Below are positions 1 through 8,755 of a stretch of DNA of 64,000 nt, in pieces. The translations under genes and the position numbers were made by a program. Numbering within the stretch: the stretch's first letter is position 1; each line of letters begins with the position of its first letter. Under the pieces are notes generated by a model that was not told where the DNA came from, did no database searches, and was given only the letters and a program-made list of their open reading frames with translations. The stretch is from contig OZ252150.1 in the NCBI GenBank assembly GCA_965248775.1, positions 4,960,001 to 5,024,000 on the forward strand. The letters run 5' to 3'. This stretch comes from JBHHUI01 sp965248775 (lineage in GTDB: Bacteria; Chloroflexota; Anaerolineae; Anaerolineales; JBHHUI01).

Positions 1-22
1 GAACACTAGCCAGGAGGCCATG

Positions 23-1246
23 ATGAAACCCTATGCGCCCGAACATGAAGAAATGATGCGCCGCTTTTACAACAGCTTGAACGAGAAAGATGGGCGTCGC
101 TTTGCTGGTTTCGAAGCCTTGAGATTTGGACACGGCGGACGGAGTTACATTGCGCGGGTGTTGGGGTGCAGTCGCAACACGGTGAGCAAAGGCGCCCGCG
201 AAGTCAGTGGCTTGCCCAAGGGCGAAGTGGAGCAGCGCATTCGGAAGCCAGGCGGCGGACGCAAACCGTACTACGTCACATGGGGGGCGCAACTTGCTGA
301 GAAGTTCCTGGCAGTGTTGCGCGAGCACACAGCCGGTGACCCGATGGACGAGAGGGTGCGCTGGACGAACTTGACCCCGGGCGAGATTGTTGCGGCGTTG
401 CGGGCCGAGCACGACATCGTGGTCAGCAAATATGTGGTGCGCAAGTTGCTGCAGAAGCACAACTATCGCCGCCGAAAAGCGCAAAAGAAACTCGGTTTGA
501 AGGCCGAGATTGAAAACCGCAACGAGCAATTTGAGAACATCACGCGGCTCAAGACCGAATTCGAAGCGGCGGGCAATCCCATTGTCAGCATGGACAGCAA
601 GAAAAAGGAATATCTGGGCAATTTCTACCGAGACGGACATTTGTACACCCTGGAAGAACTGCAAACTTATGACCATGATTTCAACAGCTATGCTGCTGGG
701 GTCAGCATTCCTCACAGTCTCTACGACTTGCGTCTCAATGTCGGCTACATCCAACTCGGCGGCAGTCATGATACCAGTGAATTCGCTTGCGATAGCTTTC
801 GCCATTGGTGGTACACATACGGCCACTACCACTATCCCAACGCCACTTCTATTCTCGTGCTTTGCGATGGCGGCGGGAGTAACAGTTCCCGCTACTACAT
901 CTTCAAGCAAGACTTGCAAGCACTGGCCGATGAAATCGGGGTCGAAATTCGCATTGCTCACTATCCACCCTATTGCTCGAAATACAACCCCAGCGAACAC
1001 CGTTTCTTCCCGCATGTTACCCGCGCTTGCCAAGGCGTGATCTTCACCAGCCGCAAACTCGTCAAAGAACTGATGGAAAAAACCAGCACCAAGACCGGAC
1101 TGAAAGCTTTTGTCCATGTTATTGACCAGGTCTACGAAACCGGTCGTAAAGTAGCCACAGATTTCAGGGACAACATGCGCATTATCTTTGATGATTTCTT
1201 GCCCCAATGGAATTACCGCGCTCTCCCATTTGCACAAGTTATTTAA
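23..1246 (+). CDS. ISAzo13-family transposase
   Basis: DDE-type transposase of about 407 residues, judged from overall resemblance to the ISAzo13 group (Rhodopirellula-type DDE transposases). The N-terminal part has a helix-turn-helix-like stretch (IARVLGCSRNTVSKGAREV, about residues 43-61). The catalytic core carries VSMDSKKKEYLGNF (first Asp, about residue 190), LVLCDGGGSNSSR (second Asp) and YCSKYNPSEHRFFPHVTRA (Glu region). AGGAGG at 12-17 suits the ATG at 23 better than the ATG at 20. The stop overlaps the stop of the opposing protease gene in a shared TTTAA, so the element's right end lies just downstream, roughly 1250-1275. The left inverted repeat is at or beyond the window edge, so I cannot define the whole element. 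The reading frame is intact. Confidence 0.88.
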   Translation: MKPYAPEHEEMMRRFYNSLNEKDGRRFAGFEALRFGHGGRSYIARVLGCSRNTVSKGAREVSGLPKGEVEQRIRKPGGGRKPYYVTWGAQLAEKFLAVLREHTAGDPMDERVRWTNLTPGEIVAALRAEHDIVVSKYVVRKLLQKHNYRRRKAQKKLGLKAEIENRNEQFENITRLKTEFEAAGNPIVSMDSKKKEYLGNFYRDGHLYTLEELQTYDHDFNSYAAGVSIPHSLYDLRLNVGYIQLGGSHDTSEFACDSFRHWWYTYGHYHYPNATSILVLCDGGGSNSSRYYIFKQDLQALADEIGVEIRIAHYPPYCSKYNPSEHRFFPHVTRACQGVIFTSRKLVKELMEKTSTKTGLKAFVHVIDQVYETGRKVATDFRDNMRIIFDDFLPQWNYRALPFAQVI

Positions 1247-3128
1247 TTCTCATTCCTAAAGGAAGTTTCCGGACTGGAGGACGATTGAGCAGCATCTTCA
1301 ACCAAATACCAATAACTCAGCGCAACCGAGCGTGCATTTGCCGGGATGGTCACTGCTTGCAGAATAAACTGGGCTGATTCTTCATCTGTGCCGCCCAGCC
1401 ACGCGCTTTTGCTGCCCGTAAATGGGAAGTCGGAACTCACAATGGGGTAGCCAATATTGGTCACTTCCACCCACGGATCGACATTGCGTCCTTCAAAGCC
1501 GCCGTTCCCGATCAACTCCTCACAGCCGGCGGCTGCGGGTACTTGTGGCGTTGCGACGGGGGTCTGCCGTGGGCTGGTGGTGGGCACCGGCGTTGGCACC
1601 TGGGCCGAGCCGGAGGCCATGCCCTGTTGATCAAGCGCCTGCTCCACGGCACGGAGTTCGGCACCCTCGCCATACAGGTCCTGCGTAGATTGGCTCAGTC
1701 CAGCTGCGAAATCCCCAAAATCGGAAGAGCGTGTACTTGACACGCTCAACACCCGATACCAAATTTGCTCCGTCTGGTTGCGCCCAATCGCCTCCGCAAC
1801 CAGATACATCAAATGGTTGGGGATACCGCTATTGATATGCACGCCGCCCCAATCGCTATCGCGCGTTACTTGCAGGTTGGCGAACTCGTCCATCTCGGTG
1901 GGCTGTCCCCAACTTTGAAGCGGATTCTGCGGATTGTAGTCGCCGCCCAGACTCGGATCGATCATGTCGCGTAGCCAGGGCTTGGGTATGGGTAGTGATA
2001 GAGAATTGTCCTCGAAGAGCTGATAATCTTCGCGGTCGATCATCACGGCAAAGGCGTCAGAGAAGTGTTCATTGAGTGCTCCTGATTGCCCTTCGTAAAT
2101 AAGACCGGCGGTGTACTGCGTGACGGCATGAACAAATTCGTGGGCGGCAATATCGTCAACAAGCGCATCTGATTTGTCCGTCATGAAGTCATCCTGATCG
2201 CCGAACACGAGCAATTCCCCGTTCCAATAGGAGTTGCCTAGTGTCGCTGAGTGGACGACAGTGACAATTTGAGCACCGCGATTGTCAAATGAGTCGCGGC
2301 CATGCACATCCGAGAAGTATTTGTAAATTTCCCCCATAAACTGGTACACAGATTGCCCGGCGGCATCGCGGGGCACTTCACCCTCGACGGCGATGAGTCG
2401 ACCTGGCAGACTCTCTTTCAATTCGGCATCGTATACAAAGCGCTCAAGTCGATGCGCACTGAGTGGCGTCACATGTGAAACGGTACCCCTTTGGGCATCA
2501 ATGAAGTAGCCCAAGCGTTCGCCGGTTACGATTGTAATTGGAATAAACCAGGTCAAGAGCTCCTGGGCATGCTCGCCAATATATATTTTCAATTCTGGAG
2601 CGGCATCGAGTCTCGGATTTTCCGTTGCGAGTTCGTCCAATGCCGTGCCGGTTGCAGTGGAGGCTGCAATCCGAGGAATGGTGGAGATGTCCAGCCCAGG
2701 AGCATATTCTCCGGAGAACCCGAGCAGACCATCTTGGGCATCAAAATGCACAACCATGTCGCGCGCCCAAACAGGAACACCCCGATGGATTTGGTCCAAG
2801 CGGACATGTATCTGACCGAGCTTGTCTTCTTCTACCAATCGGAAGCTGAACTCTCGTTCTGCTGCAACGATCTGGAAGATATCGTCATAAGCGTCGAGAG
2901 CCGAAATCGCTGCAACCATTGGATTGGCGCTCCCAACCGAGGTCTGTTCCGGGAGGGAACCGACCAGGAAATCCGGTACTCCGGAAGTTTCATTCCAGTG
3001 CACGCGTAGCTCACCGCCTGTTTCGAATTGCCAGTTCCTGCAACATTGTTGTACACGGCCAAGAGTGTCAGACCCGCCAGAAGAATGCCGCCAATGACAA
3101 ACCAAAATAAGGGTCTTCGGAATTGCAT
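1243..3128 (-). pseudogene. M4 (thermolysin-like) metalloprotease, frameshifted and 3'-truncated
   Basis: Secreted zinc metalloprotease. The likely ATG is at 3128, after AAAAAGGACC, and begins MQFRRPLFWFVIGGILLAG, a signal peptide or anchor. Somewhere near 3000-3030 the frame must change: the N-terminal frame reads ...GTGNSKQAVSYACTG, while the next frame gives GGELRVHWNETSGVPDF, a normal propeptide start. The rest shows an FTP-like propeptide, the zinc motif HEFVHAVTQ and the downstream Glu motif GALNEHFSDAF, then a Pro/Thr linker and a carbohydrate-binding-like C-terminal domain (GNGGFEGRNVDPW). That last domain stops after about 100 residues, where the ISAzo13 element abuts, and the final residues are probably IS-derived. 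Loss of the domain end plus the frameshift suggests a dead or impaired gene. The catalytic domain itself looks complete. Confidence 0.82.
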
Positions 3129-3370
3129 GGATAGGTCCTTTTTGCGGTGGAGCATCCGGAGAACAGCCGTTTGGTCGAGTCCCCGAATGTGTAGGAATTA
3201 TAAGGAGGTAGAGATAGACATGCAAGCAATTGGAATCGAATGTACGGAAGGGGAGATTTGGAATGCCTGCGTTTGTCCTGGCTTGGTTCTGTAGCTAAAA
3301 TACGTGCAACTCTATAGAAATGAACTAATCTTATCGTGAATGAAAACGTCTGATCAGCAAGGAGAAGCAA

Positions 3371-4207
3371 ATGGCATCAATTAAAGGCAAGGTCGTTATT
3401 GTCACGGGCGCTTCCTCTGGTATTGGCGCTGCCACGGCAAGGCACTTTGGTCATGCGGGTGCACGGATTGCCCTGGTCGCGCGGCGCGTGGAAAAACTCG
3501 AGGCGCTTGAGAATGAGATCAACGCGCTCGGTAACGGCGCAGAGGCGGAGTCGATTCCCGCCGACCTAAGTGATCTGGCTGCGATTCAATCGATGGTGGG
3601 AAAGACAATCGATCGTTTTGGCCACATTGATGTGTTGCTCAATAATGCGGGCTTCGGACGGCTCAAATGGCTCGAAGAGTTCGACCCGGTTAAAGATATT
3701 GAGGCCCAGATACGCGTGAATGTGCTCGGTGTGATCCAGACCACCCGGCAGGTGTTGCCGCATTTCATCGAACAGAAGTCGGGCCACATCATCAATATGT
3801 GTTCGATAGCCGGAAAAGTCGCTACGCCCACCTACACAATCTATGCCGCCTGCAAACATGCAGTGCACGGTTTTACGGAAGCCCTGCGGCGTGAAGTCGG
3901 GGTTTGGGGGATCAAAGTAGGCGCAATCTATCCCGGCGGCGTTGCAACTGAATTTAGCTCCCATACCTCTGCGCAGCGCAAGACCGGCATCAGCACGCCA
4001 AAATGGATGCTGCTCACGGCCGACGATGTCGCAAATGCGGTAGTGCGGATGGTGCGCTCCCCACGTCCTGAACGCGTCATGCCGGGCCTGCAACGTGTGT
4101 CTATATTCCTGAACCGCATTACACCCTGGATAGTGGATCGGACAACGCGCAATCGTTTTGTCATCCCCGAACGTGAGGAGGAGTTACGTGCGGCGGGACT
4201 GTTGTGA
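3371..4207 (+). CDS. SDR family NAD(P)-dependent oxidoreductase
   Basis: Classical short-chain dehydrogenase/reductase of 278 residues. Visible motifs are the Rossmann glycine motif TGASSGIGAA (about 13-22), NNAGFG after strand beta-4, a catalytic Ser in the MCSIAG segment and the YxxxK pair in YAACKHA. A basic residue pair after the glycine motif (ARRVEK) hints at NADP preference, which is inference. AAGGAGAAGCAA directly precedes the ATG. The substrate cannot be read from sequence. The gene stands alone, divergent from the broken protease upstream. Confidence 0.93.
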   Translation: MASIKGKVVIVTGASSGIGAATARHFGHAGARIALVARRVEKLEALENEINALGNGAEAESIPADLSDLAAIQSMVGKTIDRFGHIDVLLNNAGFGRLKWLEEFDPVKDIEAQIRVNVLGVIQTTRQVLPHFIEQKSGHIINMCSIAGKVATPTYTIYAACKHAVHGFTEALRREVGVWGIKVGAIYPGGVATEFSSHTSAQRKTGISTPKWMLLTADDVANAVVRMVRSPRPERVMPGLQRVSIFLNRITPWIVDRTTRNRFVIPEREEELRAAGLL

Positions 4208-4404
4208 TTTCTTTGCTGAACATAAATGATATTTCAGAATAAAGTCGCAGACGTTATAAAAATCCTCGCCTCCGACGTAGCAGTAGCGGTTCACGCTGTG
4301 TTCATCCCGGTTGCGGGGAGGAGATGAATTGTTTCAGGATTAACCACAATTGATGGTTTAATCTCAAAAGAGAAGCTTCTATTGAAGCAGAGGAGACCTA
4401 TTCC

Positions 4405-5979
4405 ATGGAAGATACATTAGTCGAAATCGGTCGTATTAGCGATTGTCCACCCGGCTCCGTTACCGATGTGGTGGTCAACAATGTGGATATTGCATTGGTG
4501 AATTATGAGGGCGATTTCTACGCGCTCAACAACCGTTGCCCGCACCGGGGTGGTCAATTGGGTGACGGCGAGTTGAAAGGTTCCGATCTGATCTGCCCAT
4601 TGCATGGCTGGGACTTTGATGTACGCACAGGCATCTCGCGTTACAACACGCTCGACCGTGTCCCCACTTATCCCGTCACAGTCGAGGACGGCAATATCTA
4701 CCTACAACGGTCGGATATTCCGATCGAGCCGAAGGAATTTGACGACTATCTAGCGAAATACCGGCGCTCCGAAGACGACCGCGAACACAAAATGCACTAT
4801 GTGCATTACCTCGCCAAAGGCAAGGGCAAACTATTGGAAGCCATGCGAACCAACGAGGAGGTTCCTCTGCTCGACAGCCTGCTTTTCCTGCCCGGCCAGG
4901 TTGCGCAACTGCCACTACTGGATGATGAGGAAGTCGATCTGAAATGTGTGATCGGCCCGAACGCGAAAGAGCCGCTCGAACTGCGTATTCCGGTCTATAT
5001 CAGCCATATGAGTTATGGCTCGCTCAGTCCGGAAAGTAAAACGGCAATGGCAGCCGGGGCGAAGATGTTTGGTACCGCCATCTGCTCCGGAGAGGGCGGC
5101 ATGCACCCGATGGAGCGCGCAGCGGCCGGCCAGTATATTTTTGAGATGGCCTCCGGTTATTTCGGCTTCAGCGACGAAAACGTCCAGAAGGCCTCTGCAA
5201 TCGATTTCAAGTTTGGTCAGGCGGCCAAGGCAGGTCTCGGTGGCATTCTCCCAGCGCACAAAGTCACTGCCGAGATTGCGGCCGTGCGCGGCGTGCCAGC
5301 AGGTGTCGAAGTGCACTCACCCTCGCGCTTCCCCGATCTCAACACACTGGACGAGACAAAAGCCCGGGTCGAACACTTGCGCACGCTGACTGACGGGCCG
5401 ATTGGCGCGAAGATGGCAGCCAGCCATGTCGAGCGTGATCTCGAAGCCGTGGTCTATTGTGGTTTTGATTTCGTCACGATTGATGGCCGCGGGGGCGGCA
5501 CCGGCGCTGCTCCTTTGCACGTAAAGGACAATATCTGTGTGCCGTTGATTTATGCTCTCCCGCGCGCCCGCCGCTGGCTCGACGAAAACGGTCACGGCGA
5601 TATCACACTTGTCATTACTGGTGGCTTGCGTACGCCATCGGACTTTGCCAAGGCACTCGCACTAGGTGCCGATTGTGTCGCTATCTCCACTTCCGCCATG
5701 ATGGCGATCGGTTGCCAACAGTATCGTGCCTGCCATAACAATACCTGCCCGGTAGGCATTGCAACGCAACGCGATAACCTGCGCGCCCGTTTTAATATCG
5801 AGGTCAGTGCCAAGCGGATGGCGAATTTCCTCGAGGCGACGGAGACAGAGTTTGCGGACTTTTGTCGCATGATGGGGCATCGCAGCATCCACGACTTGAG
5901 CATCGACGACGTGGTTACGCTCGATGCCGATCTGGCAGCGCACACCATCATTCCGCACGCGGCCGAATATCGGGGATAG
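4405..5979 (+). CDS. Rieske [2Fe-2S] domain fused to GltB-type FMN glutamate synthase domain
   Basis: A 524-residue fusion. Residues about 1-105 form a Rieske ferredoxin domain with both ligand pairs, CPHRGGQLGDG and CPLHGWDFD. From about residue 150 onward lies the FMN-binding synthase domain of the glutamate synthase large subunit (ISHMSYGSLSPESKTAMA, SGEGGMHP, DGRGGGTGAAP), ending in a Cys cluster, CQQYRACHNNTCPVG, that fits the [3Fe-4S] ligands of GltB. The glutaminase domain of true glutamate synthase is absent, so ammonia or another donor, or a different reaction, must be considered. AGAGGAGACC precedes the ATG. It converges on another Rieske-fused enzyme at 6047-8004. Cytoplasmic redox enzyme; the exact reaction is unknown. 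Confidence 0.88.
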   Translation: MEDTLVEIGRISDCPPGSVTDVVVNNVDIALVNYEGDFYALNNRCPHRGGQLGDGELKGSDLICPLHGWDFDVRTGISRYNTLDRVPTYPVTVEDGNIYLQRSDIPIEPKEFDDYLAKYRRSEDDREHKMHYVHYLAKGKGKLLEAMRTNEEVPLLDSLLFLPGQVAQLPLLDDEEVDLKCVIGPNAKEPLELRIPVYISHMSYGSLSPESKTAMAAGAKMFGTAICSGEGGMHPMERAAAGQYIFEMASGYFGFSDENVQKASAIDFKFGQAAKAGLGGILPAHKVTAEIAAVRGVPAGVEVHSPSRFPDLNTLDETKARVEHLRTLTDGPIGAKMAASHVERDLEAVVYCGFDFVTIDGRGGGTGAAPLHVKDNICVPLIYALPRARRWLDENGHGDITLVITGGLRTPSDFAKALALGADCVAISTSAMMAIGCQQYRACHNNTCPVGIATQRDNLRARFNIEVSAKRMANFLEATETEFADFCRMMGHRSIHDLSIDDVVTLDADLAAHTIIPHAAEYRG

Positions 5980-6000
5980 TTTGAAGTCAAAAGCCATAAG

Positions 6001-6035
6001 GTCTAAAGTCAAACGTCTGACTTTGAACTTTAGAC
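6001..6035. terminator. Convergent-gene hairpin
   Basis: GTCTAAAGTCAAACGTC pairs imperfectly with GACTTTGAACTTTAGAC, giving a long stem with a short loop. It sits in the 67-bp gap between the convergent Rieske-GltB and Rieske-ThDP genes. There is no clear U-tract on either strand, so it may be a bidirectional or Rho-assisted terminator. Confidence 0.5.
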
Positions 6036-6046
6036 ATTCAATCGTA

Positions 6047-8004
6047 TCAAAGCTGATCCGCCGAGCTGATTATCTCGACGAGGCTCGGACCGTCGGTGTG
6101 GGCTAGGGCGCGCTCCAATGCGGGACGTAGTTCCGCTTCCTTCTCAACTCGAATTCCGAGCCCGCCACAATTCTCTGCAAAGCGTGCAAAGTTCGGGTTG
6201 TGCAGCTCTGTCTGCCAGACATGAAAGTTGCCCGCACGCTGCTCGCGACTGATCTTCGCCAATTCTGAATTGTTGAGCAGAATGAGTGTGATCGGCATCT
6301 TGTATTTAACGGCGGTCGTAAACTCTGCCAGATACTGACCGAAACCACCATCGCCGGCAATCGACACAATCTTACGGGTTGGCGCTGCGGCCCAGGCTCC
6401 CATCGCGGCCGGGAATGAAAATCCAATTGAGCCGAGATAGCCGGACATGAGCACATGCTGGCGCTTCGACTCGAAGTACATGCCAAAGGCATAGGTGTTA
6501 TTGCCTACGTCGACGGCGATCACCGCTTCCTCCGGTATGACCTCAGATAACTCTTGGAAAATAAGCGCATTGGGCATCCGGCCACTCGGCCCGAAAGTGT
6601 TAGAGCGTTTCTTTTTCTCGGTGCGCCAGTTCTCCCAGAGTCGAGCGACATACTCCCGCCGCTTGGGATGCGACTTTGTGGTAAGTTGCTCCGACAACTT
6701 TTTCAAAGTCACGCCGATCTCACCCCACATGGGCAAATGAACTTCGTGGAATTTCCCTAACATCATCCGGTAAAAATCTACCTGAATAACCGGCCGCTTC
6801 TTTGTGATACTGGTGTGATCGCTGAAACTTGCACCTAAGACGAGTAGCAAATCCGAGCGGTTCATCGTCGCACTGGCAATGGGGGTTCCGCTCCGTCCGA
6901 GCACGCCGCAGCCGAGGGGGTGATCATCTGGAATGGTGCCTTTGGCTTTGAATGTTGTGATGATAGGCGCGTCAATTTTCTCCGCCAGCGCGATGATCTC
7001 GTCAGCGTAGGGCCGGCCACCATTACCAACGATGATCCCCGGCCGCTCGGCCTGCTCCAACAGCGCGACTGCTTTTTCAAGTACGTGCGGGGGGGCGAAA
7101 TGTGTTGATCGGCCAAACGCCCCTCGACGGGTGGCAACTTCGCATTCGGAATGGCGGGCAGCTTCTGCACATCGTCAGGGAAGATGAGATGCCCAACATC
7201 GCGTTTGACAATGGCATGTTTGAGGGCGAGCGCCATCAATTCGGTGGCATTCTCCGGGCGCAAGACTGTCTGGCTCCATTCCGCCACAGCCCCAAAAGCT
7301 TCAGCGAGCGGCACTTCCTGGAACGCGCCGGGTCCGAGCACCTGTGTGTTGACCTGGCCAGTGAGCGCCAGCACCGGTACACGATCAACCTTTGCGTCCC
7401 AGAGTCCGGTCAGTAAATTGGTCGCACCCGGGCCGGCAATGCTGAAGCAGGCTGCCGGGCGCCCCGTGAGTTTGGCGTAACCGGCCGCTGCGAAAGCGGC
7501 AGCACCTTCGTGCCGGATACCAAAGTAACGCAGCTTGCCGGCTTGCGCTGCGTTATAGAAGGCATCGCCCACGCCGAGATTCGAATGACCCACCATGCCA
7601 AAGACCGTATCCACTCCCCATTCGATCATGGTCTCAATCATCTGATCCATGAGCGTCTCTTCATGTTCTGGTTCGGCTACACCGACGTAGACGCCATCGT
7701 CGCGCAGTTCGACCTCGAACGCGGATACAGGCGGATCGTCGTAGTCGGGTGGTGATGCCCCCGTGTGGGGATCATACTCCCAGGCGTGCCAAGGACAGAC
7801 CACGTAGCCGTTTTGCAAAAAGCCATCACCCAGCGGACCACCCTGGTGCGCGCAACGGTTGCTGATGGCGCCGTAGCCTCTATCCGTGCGTGTGAGGCAT
7901 ACTGCCGAGTGACCGGCTTGTACGGTAGTAATCCGCCCCTCCGTCAGCATATCGGTTGGACCAACTTTAAACCAGGTCAGGTCGCTGTTCTGTGATGCGC
8001 TCAT
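6047..8004 (-). pseudogene. Rieske-domain thiamine-diphosphate enzyme (acetolactate synthase/pyruvate oxidase-like), frameshifted
   Basis: The N-terminus is a Rieske domain with CAHQGGPLGDG and CPWHAWEYD. It is followed by the ThDP pyrimidine domain (catalytic Glu in RHEGAAAFAAAGYAKLTG), the central domain (PGIIVGNGGRPYADEI) and the ThDP-PP domain with GDGGFGQYLAEF...LLNN. The frame breaks at a run of seven C (coding strand; G at 7089-7095). Eight or five C would join the Rieske/pyrimidine part to the central domain, restoring a protein of about 650 residues. Downstream of the break all motifs are conserved, so the shift is recent, a base-calling error in a homopolymer, or a slippage site. 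The ATG at 8004 lies 9 nt after GGAG; an upstream TTG at 8010 is less likely. The Rieske fusion implies electron input or output, unlike plain acetolactate synthase. Confidence 0.82.
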
Positions 8005-8130
8005 ATTCAATTTCTCCAGATTGGTCAGTTATACGGTTCGACGAGAATATACGAAAGTGGTAGCGTGGGCAAGTATTCTACTTTGAAGACACGAATACAG
8101 ACGTGTCAGAACTTCCATTAGAATCAGCCA

Positions 8131-8667
8131 ATGGCATATCAGCGTATTGCAGTGATAGGTACAACCGGATCGGGGAAGAAAACTTTGGCCCGTGCGATGG
8201 CTGCTCGGCTGGATATTCCGCATGTGGAATTGGACGCGCTACATTGGGGTCCGAATTGGACAGCTCCACCACACTCGGATCTACGGGCGTGTGTAACAGC
8301 AGCACTCGATAGTGAATGCTGGGTTGTTGATGGAAATTACAGTAAAGTTCGCGACATTATCTGGGTGCGCGCCGAGACCGCGGTCTGGCTGGACTACAGT
8401 CTACCGGTGACGCTCTGGCGCCTGACCCGCCGCACCTTACGCCGTTTGGCAAAGCGGGAGGTACTCTGGAATGGCAACCGCGAGTCTTGGCGACAACAAT
8501 TTCTGAGTCGCGAATCGCTCTTTCTGTGGTCATGGCAAACGCATGGTCAGCACCGCCGTATGTATCCAGTGCTTTTCTCGCAAAAGGAGTTCGCACATCT
8601 TAATGTTGTGAAGCTGAATACGCCCCGAGATGCCACTGATTGGCTCTCTGCTTTGGACACTGAGTAG
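8131..8667 (+). CDS. P-loop NTPase, topology-modulation/adenylate-kinase-like
   Basis: A 178-residue protein starting MAYQRIAVIGTTGSGKKT, a Walker A motif in the usual GxxGxGK[K/S]T form. The following LDIPHVELDALHWGPNW is the signature of the small kinase-like family annotated as topology modulation or FlaR-like proteins. Arg-rich LRRLAKREVLWNGNRESWRQ resembles the lid region. It probably binds and hydrolyses a nucleotide, but the true substrate in this family is unclear. No strong ribosome-binding site is seen. Divergent from the Rieske-ThDP gene, so regulatory DNA should lie in 8005-8130. Confidence 0.85.
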   Translation: MAYQRIAVIGTTGSGKKTLARAMAARLDIPHVELDALHWGPNWTAPPHSDLRACVTAALDSECWVVDGNYSKVRDIIWVRAETAVWLDYSLPVTLWRLTRRTLRRLAKREVLWNGNRESWRQQFLSRESLFLWSWQTHGQHRRMYPVLFSQKEFAHLNVVKLNTPRDATDWLSALDTE

Positions 8668-8755
8668 AGGACTGCTTCCGACACGACGACATCTATTGAC
8701 GTCGACACCACTTGGCAGTTATACTTTCTGACTTCTTTCCGAAATTCACTATTGT

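Noticed and set aside
3220..3294. A 24-residue plus-strand ORF (MQAIGIECTEGEIW...) after TAAGGAGGT.
   Set aside because: The Shine-Dalgarno sequence is good but 11 nt away, the peptide is very short and has no recognisable feature; probably chance in the divergent promoter region.
4208..4404. A tRNA or riboswitch in the gap before the Rieske-GltB gene.
   Set aside because: I could not fold a cloverleaf or recognise a riboswitch core; only A/T-rich promoter-like sequence and a ribosome-binding site are evident.
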